64,000 nt of DNA, taken from positions 178,196 through 242,195 of the forward strand of contig NZ_JABASS010000003.1 of the NCBI RefSeq assembly GCF_016107545.1, read 5' to 3'. The translations under genes and the position numbers were made by a program. Under the pieces are notes generated by a model. The model was not told the DNA's origin and made no database searches. It saw only the letters and a list, made by a program, of their open reading frames with translations. Shown here one piece after another: positions 57,409 to 64,000 of the stretch. Position 1 is the first letter of the stretch. The number at the start of each line of letters is the position of its first letter. This DNA is from Psychrobacter namhaensis (GTDB lineage: Bacteria > Pseudomonadota > Gammaproteobacteria > Pseudomonadales > Moraxellaceae).

Positions 57409-58455
57409 ATGATAATAGCGAAAGCCGATGTGAAAGAAGGTAAACAAGCGAGTGAGGAGCTCTTAGCACACAAGATATCGAATGCTACAGATAAATTTAC
57501 GACGCCGCTTGTGCGCGCGCATTCATCGCAAAAACACTGTTATCCATCAGATAGATCTGATCACAGCGGTGCTGCTCAGGTTTGTGTTAATAACCAGCCA
57601 GCGAGTTTGGCGGTGGAAGCCGCTGTCGCCCTCGTAATCAACGGCATACACTATGCCGTATTGATGGCAAGTCCTAGCCAGCTTGAATACCTAGCGGTAG
57701 GGTTTTTGTTTAGTGAAGGCTTGATTCAGCATAGCCATGAGCTACTAGATTGGGAGGTTACTTCGCTGACTGACCCCTCAAGTTACCAACAGTTTACTCA
57801 AGGTTCAGATAATAAAGATGGGGGCGCGACCGAATTTGAGAAAATCGCGCAGCAGTTACAAGACTATGACGTTTATGTGGTGGAGCTGGTGCTAAACCAG
57901 CGCTGTCACCAACGTATTCAAGCACAGAAACGTCAGCTGGCAGGACGTACAGGTTGCGGTATGTGCGGTATCACGGGATTGACCCAAGCTCTACCCGACT
58001 TGAGTTGCTACTCACAAGGCAGCTTGCAAGACTGTCAAAATTCCACAACTGCCCTCCCCAAAAAGATCGTACCAAGCCTTGACTGTCTGTTAGATCTGCG
58101 ACAACAAGTGGAAGCCGCCCAGCGTACCCACCAACTAACAGGCGCGTTGCATGCCGCTGCGACCATTGACAATCAGCGCTTACACCTATTTGAGGACGTA
58201 GGGCGTCATAACGCCTTAGATAAACTGATCGGCTGGCGACTGCGACACAAGACAGACGTGGACTGCGTCCTCATGACCTCACGCTTATCGATTGAACTGG
58301 TACAAAAATCTATTCGCGGTCGCATACCTTGGTTAATTGGTATGTCTGCACCCACCAGTACGGCAATACGTGTCGCTGAGCGCTATGGATTGGGCGTGGC
58401 TGGTTTCTTACGCAATGACAGAGTAACTTATTATTCAGGCTACTTAGATTTTTAA
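57409..58455 (+). CDS. fdhD: Formate dehydrogenase accessory sulfurtransferase FdhD
   Basis: Moves sulfur from IscS to the molybdenum cofactor of formate dehydrogenase-type enzymes. The catalytic loop GRTGCGMCGITGL holds the CxxC pair. Other blocks are YLAVGFLFSEGLIQ, HAAATIDNQRLHLFEDVGRH, NALDKLIG and ISAPT-like GMSAPTSTAIRVAERYGLG. 348 residues because of an N-terminal extension of about 60 residues. Co-oriented with the molybdenum enzyme upstream, its likely client. The ribosome site is not obvious. Confidence 0.9.
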   Translation: MIIAKADVKEGKQASEELLAHKISNATDKFTTPLVRAHSSQKHCYPSDRSDHSGAAQVCVNNQPASLAVEAAVALVINGIHYAVLMASPSQLEYLAVGFLFSEGLIQHSHELLDWEVTSLTDPSSYQQFTQGSDNKDGGATEFEKIAQQLQDYDVYVVELVLNQRCHQRIQAQKRQLAGRTGCGMCGITGLTQALPDLSCYSQGSLQDCQNSTTALPKKIVPSLDCLLDLRQQVEAAQRTHQLTGALHAAATIDNQRLHLFEDVGRHNALDKLIGWRLRHKTDVDCVLMTSRLSIELVQKSIRGRIPWLIGMSAPTSTAIRVAERYGLGVAGFLRNDRVTYYSGYLDF

Positions 58456-59149
58456 GGCGCAGCGCTAATTTTTATTCATACTCTCCCTCCTATGAGTTAA
58501 AACTTATCAATCAACTACCTCTGTCCAGAACTTATAATAGTTAAAGTCAGGAAAAATTTGAGGTTAAAGACATAATAGGTTACTCTTACCGCACGAAAAT
58601 GTTACATACACTTAACAGATATGTAGTTTTATTTAGTAATACAGCATTCATGGCACTGATTACTCAGACTAGATTGCATTCGCTCTTAAAACTGCAGATT
58701 GTATATCAACTAAGAAAATAGAGTGAAAATCTCTCTCATGGTTTCTTGCACCGTTGATCATTCTGTCTAAATCTAGCTCAGGCCATGCAGTGTGGCTTGA
58801 CGCTTTCCGTAATATGGCTATGGACGCTCATCTAACGAGCCTCTTATGACATTCAGCGACCCTTGAGCGTATGTCTCTAATAGCATTAGGGTACATTCAT
58901 CAGTTAACGACCACTGAAATGTGCCCCTCTCATTTGTTGATATATTTTTTAGTAAATATCCCAAGTGACGACGTCACGACACTCAAATTCAATGCTTACT
59001 TGTCGTAACAGTTAAGTAATGTTGCTAGCTGTGCTTGTTATTTCTACTAGCAGCTCATTAGCTTGTCTCCATAAGCGGTATTACCTATCTAAACTTTTGG
59101 GATCCATTCAATCCCATTAATTTTAATTCATCAAAAACAATTGCGAGGT
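58456..59149. other. Intergenic region upstream of the symporter
   Basis: 694 bp without a convincing gene. Short frames exist on both strands (for example 40 codons at about 58600 on the plus strand and about 40 at 58860-58970 on the minus strand) but lack ribosome sites and known similarity. It may hold the symporter promoter and decayed sequence. Confidence 0.4.
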
Positions 59150-60817
59150 ATGAATTTGAAAACTGAGTCATTGTTCCAATTTTCATCGTTGACCATTATT
59201 TTATTATTGTTGGCGTTTTATGGTGGTACTTATTTACTTTCTTTATTAATTAAAAAAGACAAAGAAACGACTTCTGGCTTTATGGTCGCAGGTCACGGTG
59301 TTGGCTTTGGTATGGGTGCCGCCAGCATGACCGCCACTTGGATTTGGGCAGCATCGTTTTATGCAGCAGCTACATCCGGCTACAAATACGGGGTGTCAGG
59401 TCCAATACATTACGGCTTTTGGGGGGCATTGATGATTTTGTTCATTTACCCTTTTGGCATGCGCTTTCGTGAATTGGCACCAGATGGCCACACTTTAGGT
59501 GAGCTCATCCACGCCCGACATGGTTCATCAAGCCAATTAATTTTAGCCATATCTAATATTATGGGCAGCTTAATTAGCTTGATGGTCAACTTCACCGCTG
59601 CTGGCGCACTGGTGTCTGTTTTATCACCATTATCGTTCCAAACAGGGGTGATGATCGCGGGTATTGGTGTGTTGAGCTACACGTTAACCTCAGGGTTTCG
59701 AGCCTCCGTCTTTACCGATTTTGCCCAGCTGGTCGCATTAATGGCAATTGGGATCATCATTATTCCAGCGGTACTGTTTGCTATGGGTGGTCCTGAAGTC
59801 ATGGTCAGTGGACTGTCAAACCTGACTTTAGAACAGCAAAACTTCTTTTCTTCTGAAGCCTTTTTTCAGCAGGGAGCGCCCTACTTTGTCGCTGTATTGG
59901 CTTACGCAATCGGCAATCAAACCATTACCCAGCGCTTATTTGCCATTGATAAAACCAAGATTAAAGCCACGTTTGTCACCGCTACCGTTGGTTACGCAGG
60001 CATTGTTATTGGTCTTGGCATGATTGGACTAATGGCCTTGACCATTGGGATTGAACCACTCGATGGCAACATGAATAATTTGATTCCACAAATGGTTAGC
60101 ACTTATCTACATCCTGTGTTTATCGCTCTGTTTTTTATTTTAGTGATTGGTTCGTTATCATCGACCGCTGACTCCGATTTATCAGCGCTATCGACAATTA
60201 TGATGGCGGACGTGTACGGTAAGAATATCGCTAAAGGTCGCGTTAAACCAAAAACCATGATGCTAATCGGTCGTGGTACGATGATTATCGCCACTGCTGC
60301 TGGCCTGATTTTTGCCAGCTTTAAGCTTGATATCCTCGTCATGCTGGTTTTCGTTGGGGCATTATGGGGCGCCATTGTCTTTCCTGTCATTGCCAGTGTG
60401 TTTTGGAATCGTGTGACCAATACGGCCTTTACCTCAGCCGTAATCATTGGCCTACTCCTATTTTGTGTTGCCCGCTTTGAGTTGCTGCCGATTACTGGCT
60501 TCACTGCTCTGTTCTTTGAGATCTTGGCCAGTGTTGGGGCGGCGGTCGTTATTGGTTTGATGGTCTTTGGCTTCTTAGGTCGAAAGATTGGTATGATCGC
60601 AGCTGCTATTACACTGGTGCTGATGCTAGTCTTTGCCACTGGCTTCCTACGCCAATATATGGTCTTACTCGCCTCATTGACGGCTTACGGTGCCAGCACT
60701 ATCGTCTGTGTGATTGTCAGCCTCATGGGTGATGAGCACTTCGACTTTGGCCTCATCAAACAGCGGGTGGGTAATTATGATAAAAAGACTAACGTAGCAC
60801 CAACATCAGAAACTTAA
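59150..60817 (+). CDS. Sodium:solute symporter family transporter
   Basis: About 14 hydrophobic helices with SSS-family signatures: SGFMVAGHGVGFGMGAASMT, TLGELIHARHGSSSQ, SYTLTSGFRASVFTDFAQLV, QTITQRLFAIDKTKIKATF and GSLSSTADSDLSALSTIMMA. The start SGFMVAGHGVG resembles the urea/polyamine-like branch more than PutP, but the substrate cannot be read. ATG 59150 is chosen over TTG 59141 (GAGG just upstream). 555 residues. A small membrane peptide gene with its own strong ribosome site follows by 82 bp. Confidence 0.85.
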   Translation: MNLKTESLFQFSSLTIILLLLAFYGGTYLLSLLIKKDKETTSGFMVAGHGVGFGMGAASMTATWIWAASFYAAATSGYKYGVSGPIHYGFWGALMILFIYPFGMRFRELAPDGHTLGELIHARHGSSSQLILAISNIMGSLISLMVNFTAAGALVSVLSPLSFQTGVMIAGIGVLSYTLTSGFRASVFTDFAQLVALMAIGIIIIPAVLFAMGGPEVMVSGLSNLTLEQQNFFSSEAFFQQGAPYFVAVLAYAIGNQTITQRLFAIDKTKIKATFVTATVGYAGIVIGLGMIGLMALTIGIEPLDGNMNNLIPQMVSTYLHPVFIALFFILVIGSLSSTADSDLSALSTIMMADVYGKNIAKGRVKPKTMMLIGRGTMIIATAAGLIFASFKLDILVMLVFVGALWGAIVFPVIASVFWNRVTNTAFTSAVIIGLLLFCVARFELLPITGFTALFFEILASVGAAVVIGLMVFGFLGRKIGMIAAAITLVLMLVFATGFLRQYMVLLASLTAYGASTIVCVIVSLMGDEHFDFGLIKQRVGNYDKKTNVAPTSET

Positions 60818-60899
60818 ATCAGGTCATCTCATGCAGAGAACGATTGAGCAATGCGAAATAACTAACGTTGGCTGCTAAGAGAGACTATAAGGAGAGATC

Positions 60900-61034
60900 A
60901 TGGACAACGTTTTTATCTATGGCTTATATGTTTTAATTTGGCCAGCCATTACCCTTGGGGTACTGGTATTGATTTGCACCGCGACTTATCGCGACGTCAA
61001 AAAAGCCAAACGTAACAACAAAGACATCCTTTAA
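60900..61034 (+). CDS. Putative transporter small subunit (44 residues)
   Basis: MDNVFIYGLYVLIWPAITLG begins a single transmembrane helix; the positively charged tail YRDVKKAKRNNKDIL should face the cytoplasm. AAGGAG lies 6 nt before ATG 60900. Peptides of this size and pattern (a WPA motif within the helix, then a basic tail) are found directly after SSS transporters in several proteobacteria and are named putative transporter small subunits. Probably co-transcribed with the symporter. Confidence 0.75.
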   Translation: MDNVFIYGLYVLIWPAITLGVLVLICTATYRDVKKAKRNNKDIL

Positions 61035-61185
61035 AATACTATTTTTTAGAATTATTTTTAGCTCCTTATCACTAGGCAACTGCTTAGTGATAAGGCCATA
61101 ACGACTTTTAATCGCTTAAATCCCTACAAAGAACAGTTAAATGTAGTTAAGTAAGCAAATAACCTGTTTTTAGTTAAAAAATGAC

Positions 61186-61213
61186 TTGTAATTTAATATA
61201 TTTTTGCTAATAT
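61186..61213 (+). promoter_or_regulatory. tRNA-Cys promoter
   Basis: TTGTAA (61186-61191) and TAATAT (61208-61213), 16-bp spacer, 15 bp before the tRNA. Confidence 0.55.
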
Positions 61214-61227
61214 AGTCCACCTTGATT

Positions 61228-61301
61228 GGCTGGATGGCAGAGTGGTCATGCAGCGGACTGCAACTCCGTTAACGCCGGTTCGATTCCGACTCCAGCCTCC
61301 A
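61228..61301 (+). tRNA. tRNA-Cys (GCA)
   Basis: 74 nt including CCA. Acceptor GGCTGGA/TCCAGCC, discriminator T, anticodon GCA at 61260-61262, T loop GGTTCGATTCC. Complete and well paired. Confidence 0.95.
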
Positions 61302-61331
61302 ATTATTTATTAACTTTACGTTAATTTTAGC

Positions 61332-61359
61332 TTGCATTATTAGTATAACCGCTTATAAT
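61332..61359 (+). promoter_or_regulatory. tRNA-Leu promoter
   Basis: TTGCAT (61332-61337) and TATAAT (61354-61359) with a 16-bp spacer, 54 bp before the tRNA. Confidence 0.65.
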
Positions 61360-61413
61360 AGCCAGCACTTATCTAGCAAGTAACATGTTTACTATATAGA
61401 TAATACAAGTTTT

Positions 61414-61500
61414 GCCCGGGTGGTGAAATTGGTAGACACAAGGGATTTAAAATCCCTCGCTAGCAATAGCGTGCCGGTTCAAGTCCGGCTCCGGGTACCA
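61414..61500 (+). tRNA. tRNA-Leu (UAA)
   Basis: 87 nt with encoded CCA. Anticodon TAA at 61448-61450 in a perfect AGGGA/TCCCT stem, long variable arm, T arm GCCGG-TTCAAGT-CCGGC. An integrase gene lies 164 bp downstream, so its 3' end is the likely attachment site of the right-hand element. Confidence 0.96.
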
Positions 61501-61533
61501 TTACATAGTCCTATACTATCTTATAGAACAGCT

Positions 61534-61560
61534 AAAGCCCCTGATATCAGGGGCTTTGTT
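61534..61560. terminator. Perfect palindromic terminator after tRNA-Leu
   Basis: AAAGCCCCTGA and TCAGGGGCTTT (61534-61557) form a continuous palindrome; short T-rich tail. Confidence 0.7.
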
Positions 61561-61663
61561 GTATCTGGCGTTCTATACTGTCCTGCTCTATCTATCCCAA
61601 TCCATGCATCTGATGTACACTACTATGTACACTGGTTTTTAAATGTACATTGGGGTATAAGTT

Positions 61664-63028
61664 ATGGAGGCACGGGCAGAACGCAAACCTATCAGCTCCG
61701 ACCGCAGCATCAGCAGTCATAAAGAAGATGATAAAGAATATCTGGTCTCTGTCAAAAACCATCCTATGCTTTATCTCATGGTCAGACCTAATGGCACTAA
61801 GTCTTGGGTTTATCGTTATCTGTCTCCTACTCATTCAAAAAACAAACGTATATCGCTTGGTGTGTATCCAAACGTATCGTTTTCACGTGCTTGTGAAATT
61901 TGGCGTGAATATGAAGAGTTGTTAAGCCGTAATATTGATCCCAAAGCACATCGTGAAGAATTAAAGAATAGTATTATTAGTAAAACTAAAAACTCTTTTA
62001 ATCATTTTGCTTGGGAGTATTTTGAAGGACTGGAGCAGACTCAAAAAGGTAATACGTTGATTCGTAAGAAAGGCCGTTTAGAGCTTATATGCTCTTATAT
62101 TGGTAATGAGCCTATTAGTGAGATTGGCTCACCTAGAATGCTCGAAGTGTTATTAGACATCCAAGCTAACTCCTTAAATAAAGCTGGCAAGCCCACAGAT
62201 AAGGCTGAACGCTGTGCAGGTATCGCTAGTGACGTATTTGTCTATGCTGGAGCTCGTGGGTTCTGTAGCAGCAATCCTGCGGCGCTTATTAAGAGTCAAT
62301 TAGCTAAGTCTAGTTATGGTCATCGTCCTGCCATCACTAAGCCTAAAGATTTGGCTCAGCTACTGCGAGCTATTGAAACCTTAGAATGTGATTTGAATAC
62401 CATAAACTCCCTTAGGCTATTAGCAATGCTTTTCGTGCGTAATGGTGACTTGCGACGTATGAGATGGGACGAGCTTAACCTAGAGACTGGCAGATGGCAG
62501 CTGAAGCCTCTAAAAGGCCAAGGTAAGGTAAACATGGTCAAGGATATGGTTGTTCCCCTACCTCATCAAGCCGTGGCTATATTACGTGAACAGCAAAAGA
62601 TTAATGGACATACCGAATATGTCTTTTTTAGCGAAACAGCAAAAAAATATCATATCATTTCAGACGCTACTGCTAATAATCAACTACACAATTTGGGCTA
62701 TCAAAACATACATTGTGCCCATGGCTTTAGAGCGACAGCTAAGACACTCTTACAAGAGCAGTTAAAGTATCCGCTTGTGCTTGTAGAGATGGCATTGGGT
62801 CATACCACTAAAGATCCTAACGGCTCAGCTTACGGTCGATTTGAGTACATTGATGATCGTGCGGAAATGATGCAGAAATGGGCAAACTACTTAGATGCGC
62901 TCAGGGAAGGTCATGACACAGCTGAATTTAGAGCGAATGCTCAGTCACAAGCTGACTCTACTGCTCAGCTACAAGCATTGATTGCTGAGCTAGGAGAGGA
63001 TAAAGTGCTTAAGATGCTTAAACGGTAA
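61664..63028 (+). CDS. Tyrosine recombinase (P4-type integrase)
   Basis: Integrates and excises the element at the tRNA. An N-terminal arm-binding domain (YLMVRPNGTKSWVYRYLSPT, RISLGVYPNVSFSRACEIWR), a SAM-like core-binding domain (about 110-220) and the catalytic domain, with the first Arg in FVRNGDLRRMRW, HGFRATAKTLLQEQ (His and Arg), ALGHTTKD (His) and Tyr in GSAYGRFEY. 454 residues, slightly longer than P4 integrase (about 390-420). Start ATG 61664; no strong ribosome site. Read away from the tRNA. Confidence 0.9.
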   Translation: MEARAERKPISSDRSISSHKEDDKEYLVSVKNHPMLYLMVRPNGTKSWVYRYLSPTHSKNKRISLGVYPNVSFSRACEIWREYEELLSRNIDPKAHREELKNSIISKTKNSFNHFAWEYFEGLEQTQKGNTLIRKKGRLELICSYIGNEPISEIGSPRMLEVLLDIQANSLNKAGKPTDKAERCAGIASDVFVYAGARGFCSSNPAALIKSQLAKSSYGHRPAITKPKDLAQLLRAIETLECDLNTINSLRLLAMLFVRNGDLRRMRWDELNLETGRWQLKPLKGQGKVNMVKDMVVPLPHQAVAILREQQKINGHTEYVFFSETAKKYHIISDATANNQLHNLGYQNIHCAHGFRATAKTLLQEQLKYPLVLVEMALGHTTKDPNGSAYGRFEYIDDRAEMMQKWANYLDALREGHDTAEFRANAQSQADSTAQLQALIAELGEDKVLKMLKR

Positions 63029-63128
63029 GGGCGAAGCTTGCCTAAAGTTTGAATACTAATAAACATTGAAAGCTATATTATTAACTAAAAAGCCTTTTTC
63101 TCTTTAAAATAAATAGTCGTACGAATTT

Positions 63129-63187
63129 AAGCGAGAACAGCAATTAATATTACATTGATAATGTAATATTAATTGCTGTTCTCGCTT
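63129..63187. repeat. Perfect inverted repeat, 28-bp arms, 3-nt loop
   Basis: Arms 63129-63156 and 63160-63187 (outer AAGCGAGAACAGC..., inner ...TATTACATT) are exactly complementary around GAT. No T run follows on either side, so it does not look like an ordinary terminator. Located between the integrase and the DUF805 gene. Confidence 0.95.
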
Positions 63188-63246
63188 GTATGCTCTGTAC
63201 ATTGGTATATTTTTTAACTTATAAAAATTATTGAATAATGTTTGTA

Positions 63247-63708
63247 CTATCTCAAGTACCAATAAGGCAGGCTTTTGGGGTCTCTACCATATTTATTAGC
63301 ACCGTCAGTTCCAGGAAACAGGAGCATAAACATTAATATAATAAGGAATGGAGGGAAAACCATACCCGCTATCAAAAGCCATCCTGGCTTATTTATATCA
63401 TGTAATCGTCTAACCAAAATACTAAAACTTGATACTATACATAAGCAAAATATAACTAGCTTAATTAGTGTAATAGGCGAGGTATCAGACTCGAGTGCAA
63501 ACTCAAGCGCACCTTCACCAGTCTTAAGTATTATAAAAATATTTATAACACTAAATATGTACAACCATGCATTAGTTGTTCTTGTTCTAAAATCGATAAC
63601 TTGGGTGAATAGCGTTCTAAGATAAGATTGTACAATCTTAATAGCAATATCCTTTTTTCCTAGTAAAATTAGGATAATGAATGTCCCTATGAGGAGAATA
63701 TTAATCAT
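63247..63708 (-). CDS. DUF805 family membrane protein
   Basis: Four or so hydrophobic segments; the family hallmark VRRLHDINKPGWLLIAG occurs at about residue 98-114, and the C-terminal LLFPGTDGANKYGRDPKSLP matches the DUF805 ending (PG...G.N.YG.DP). 153 residues. DUF805 proteins are small inner-membrane proteins of unknown function common on phage and islands. Convergent with the integrase. Confidence 0.8.
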   Translation of the reverse strand: MINILLIGTFIILILLGKKDIAIKIVQSYLRTLFTQVIDFRTRTTNAWLYIFSVINIFIILKTGEGALEFALESDTSPITLIKLVIFCLCIVSSFSILVRRLHDINKPGWLLIAGMVFPPFLIILMFMLLFPGTDGANKYGRDPKSLPYWYLR

Positions 63709-63945
63709 ATACTTATCTTTACCTTGTAAGAAATAACTTGTTATTGACGATTTAGATATTAAAAAAACAGACAGCTTAATGAGCTTATCAAGTGAACTAT
63801 CGATACTGCTAATTTTTTGAATACATTAACAATGTAGTAATATTAATTAACAGTTTTATAATAAGCAACATTAATTTTGAAAAAATTTAACTAATGTTTA
63901 TTTTCATACAATGCAATAGAGAAAGGTGTTTTTGACAAAACCTTG
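63709..63945. other. AT-rich gap before the second IS, nothing recognised
   Basis: 237 bp, no credible frame or structure. Confidence 0.4.
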
Positions 63946-64000
63946 GAGCCTTTCCCAAACTTTGTGTAACTGCTTATAATCCACTAACTGGAGAATAAGC
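63946..64000 (+). mobile_element. Left end of a second IS256-family element (cut by window edge)
   Basis: From GAG at 63946 it matches the left end of the element at 4478: TGTGTAACTGCTTATAATCC is identical, then only two differences until GAGAATAAGC, the ribosome-site region before the transposase ATG. Same orientation as the first copy. The outermost ~16 bp differ by a small indel and substitutions. Confidence 0.85.

Larger units (their letters stand above)
61414..64000. mobile_element. Start of an integrated element at tRNA-Leu(UAA)
   Basis: A tyrosine integrase in direct contact with a complete tRNA gene and followed by AT-rich sequence with unrelated genes (DUF805 protein, IS) is the usual left end of an element integrated into a tRNA 3' end. 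The right end is outside the window; no second att copy is visible here. Confidence 0.65.

Noticed and set aside
58600..58970. Short frames on both strands in the gap before the symporter, possible transposase remnants
   Set aside because: No recognisable transposase motif, stops interrupt quickly, and no inverted repeats flank the region.

Overview
The window looks like a chromosomal segment of a gammaproteobacterium of the Moraxellaceae, most likely Psychrobacter. That guess rests on moderate GC, the style of the proteins (FimV-like, paired FadL-like porins, TsdA, adjacent leuC/leuD/leuB) and the housekeeping set. No rRNA or species marker is present, so the genus is an inference.

Layout. 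1-6196 is the right end of an AT-rich prophage-like element. It holds a DnaB-type helicase, an O-like replication protein whose gene carries 23-bp iterons, a small HTH protein, a CI-like repressor with a palindromic operator, and an IS256-family insertion sequence whose transposase is broken by a small hairpin insert. It ends at a 3' fragment of tRNA-Leu(CAA), read as the distal attachment site. 6197-61413 is mostly core chromosome: dinB; queA; a FimV split into two genes; an asparaginase; truA; infA; an L,D-transpeptidase; leucine biosynthesis (leuC, leuD, leuB) with a divergent LysR regulator; putP; two FadL-like porins; slyX and uup; the cytochrome bc1 operon (petABC) followed by sspA and sspB; dcd; a DUF2804 protein; apbC; a ketoacid CoA-transferase pair with a short-chain-dehydrogenase remnant; metG; and an ABC transporter with two tandem substrate-binding lipoproteins.

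49-55 kb is a thiosulfate/tetrathionate module. A TtrS-like sensor kinase with a PhnD-type periplasmic domain and a FixJ-type regulator are divergent from a triheme cytochrome c and TsdA (thiosulfate dehydrogenase). A molybdopterin oxidoreductase with FdhD follows, then a sodium:solute symporter with a 44-residue companion membrane peptide.

61228-61500 carries tRNA-Cys(GCA) and tRNA-Leu(UAA), each with a good promoter. A tyrosine integrase directly downstream marks the start of a second integrated element, which also has a perfect 28-bp-arm palindrome, a DUF805 membrane protein and, at the window edge, the left end of a second copy of the IS256-family element in the same orientation as the first.

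The strongest unusual signals are the 23-bp iterons inside the O-like gene, the coupling of a TtrS-like sensor to TsdA, the in-frame split of FimV, the long helical insert in one FadL paralogue, and the perfect palindrome in the right-hand element.
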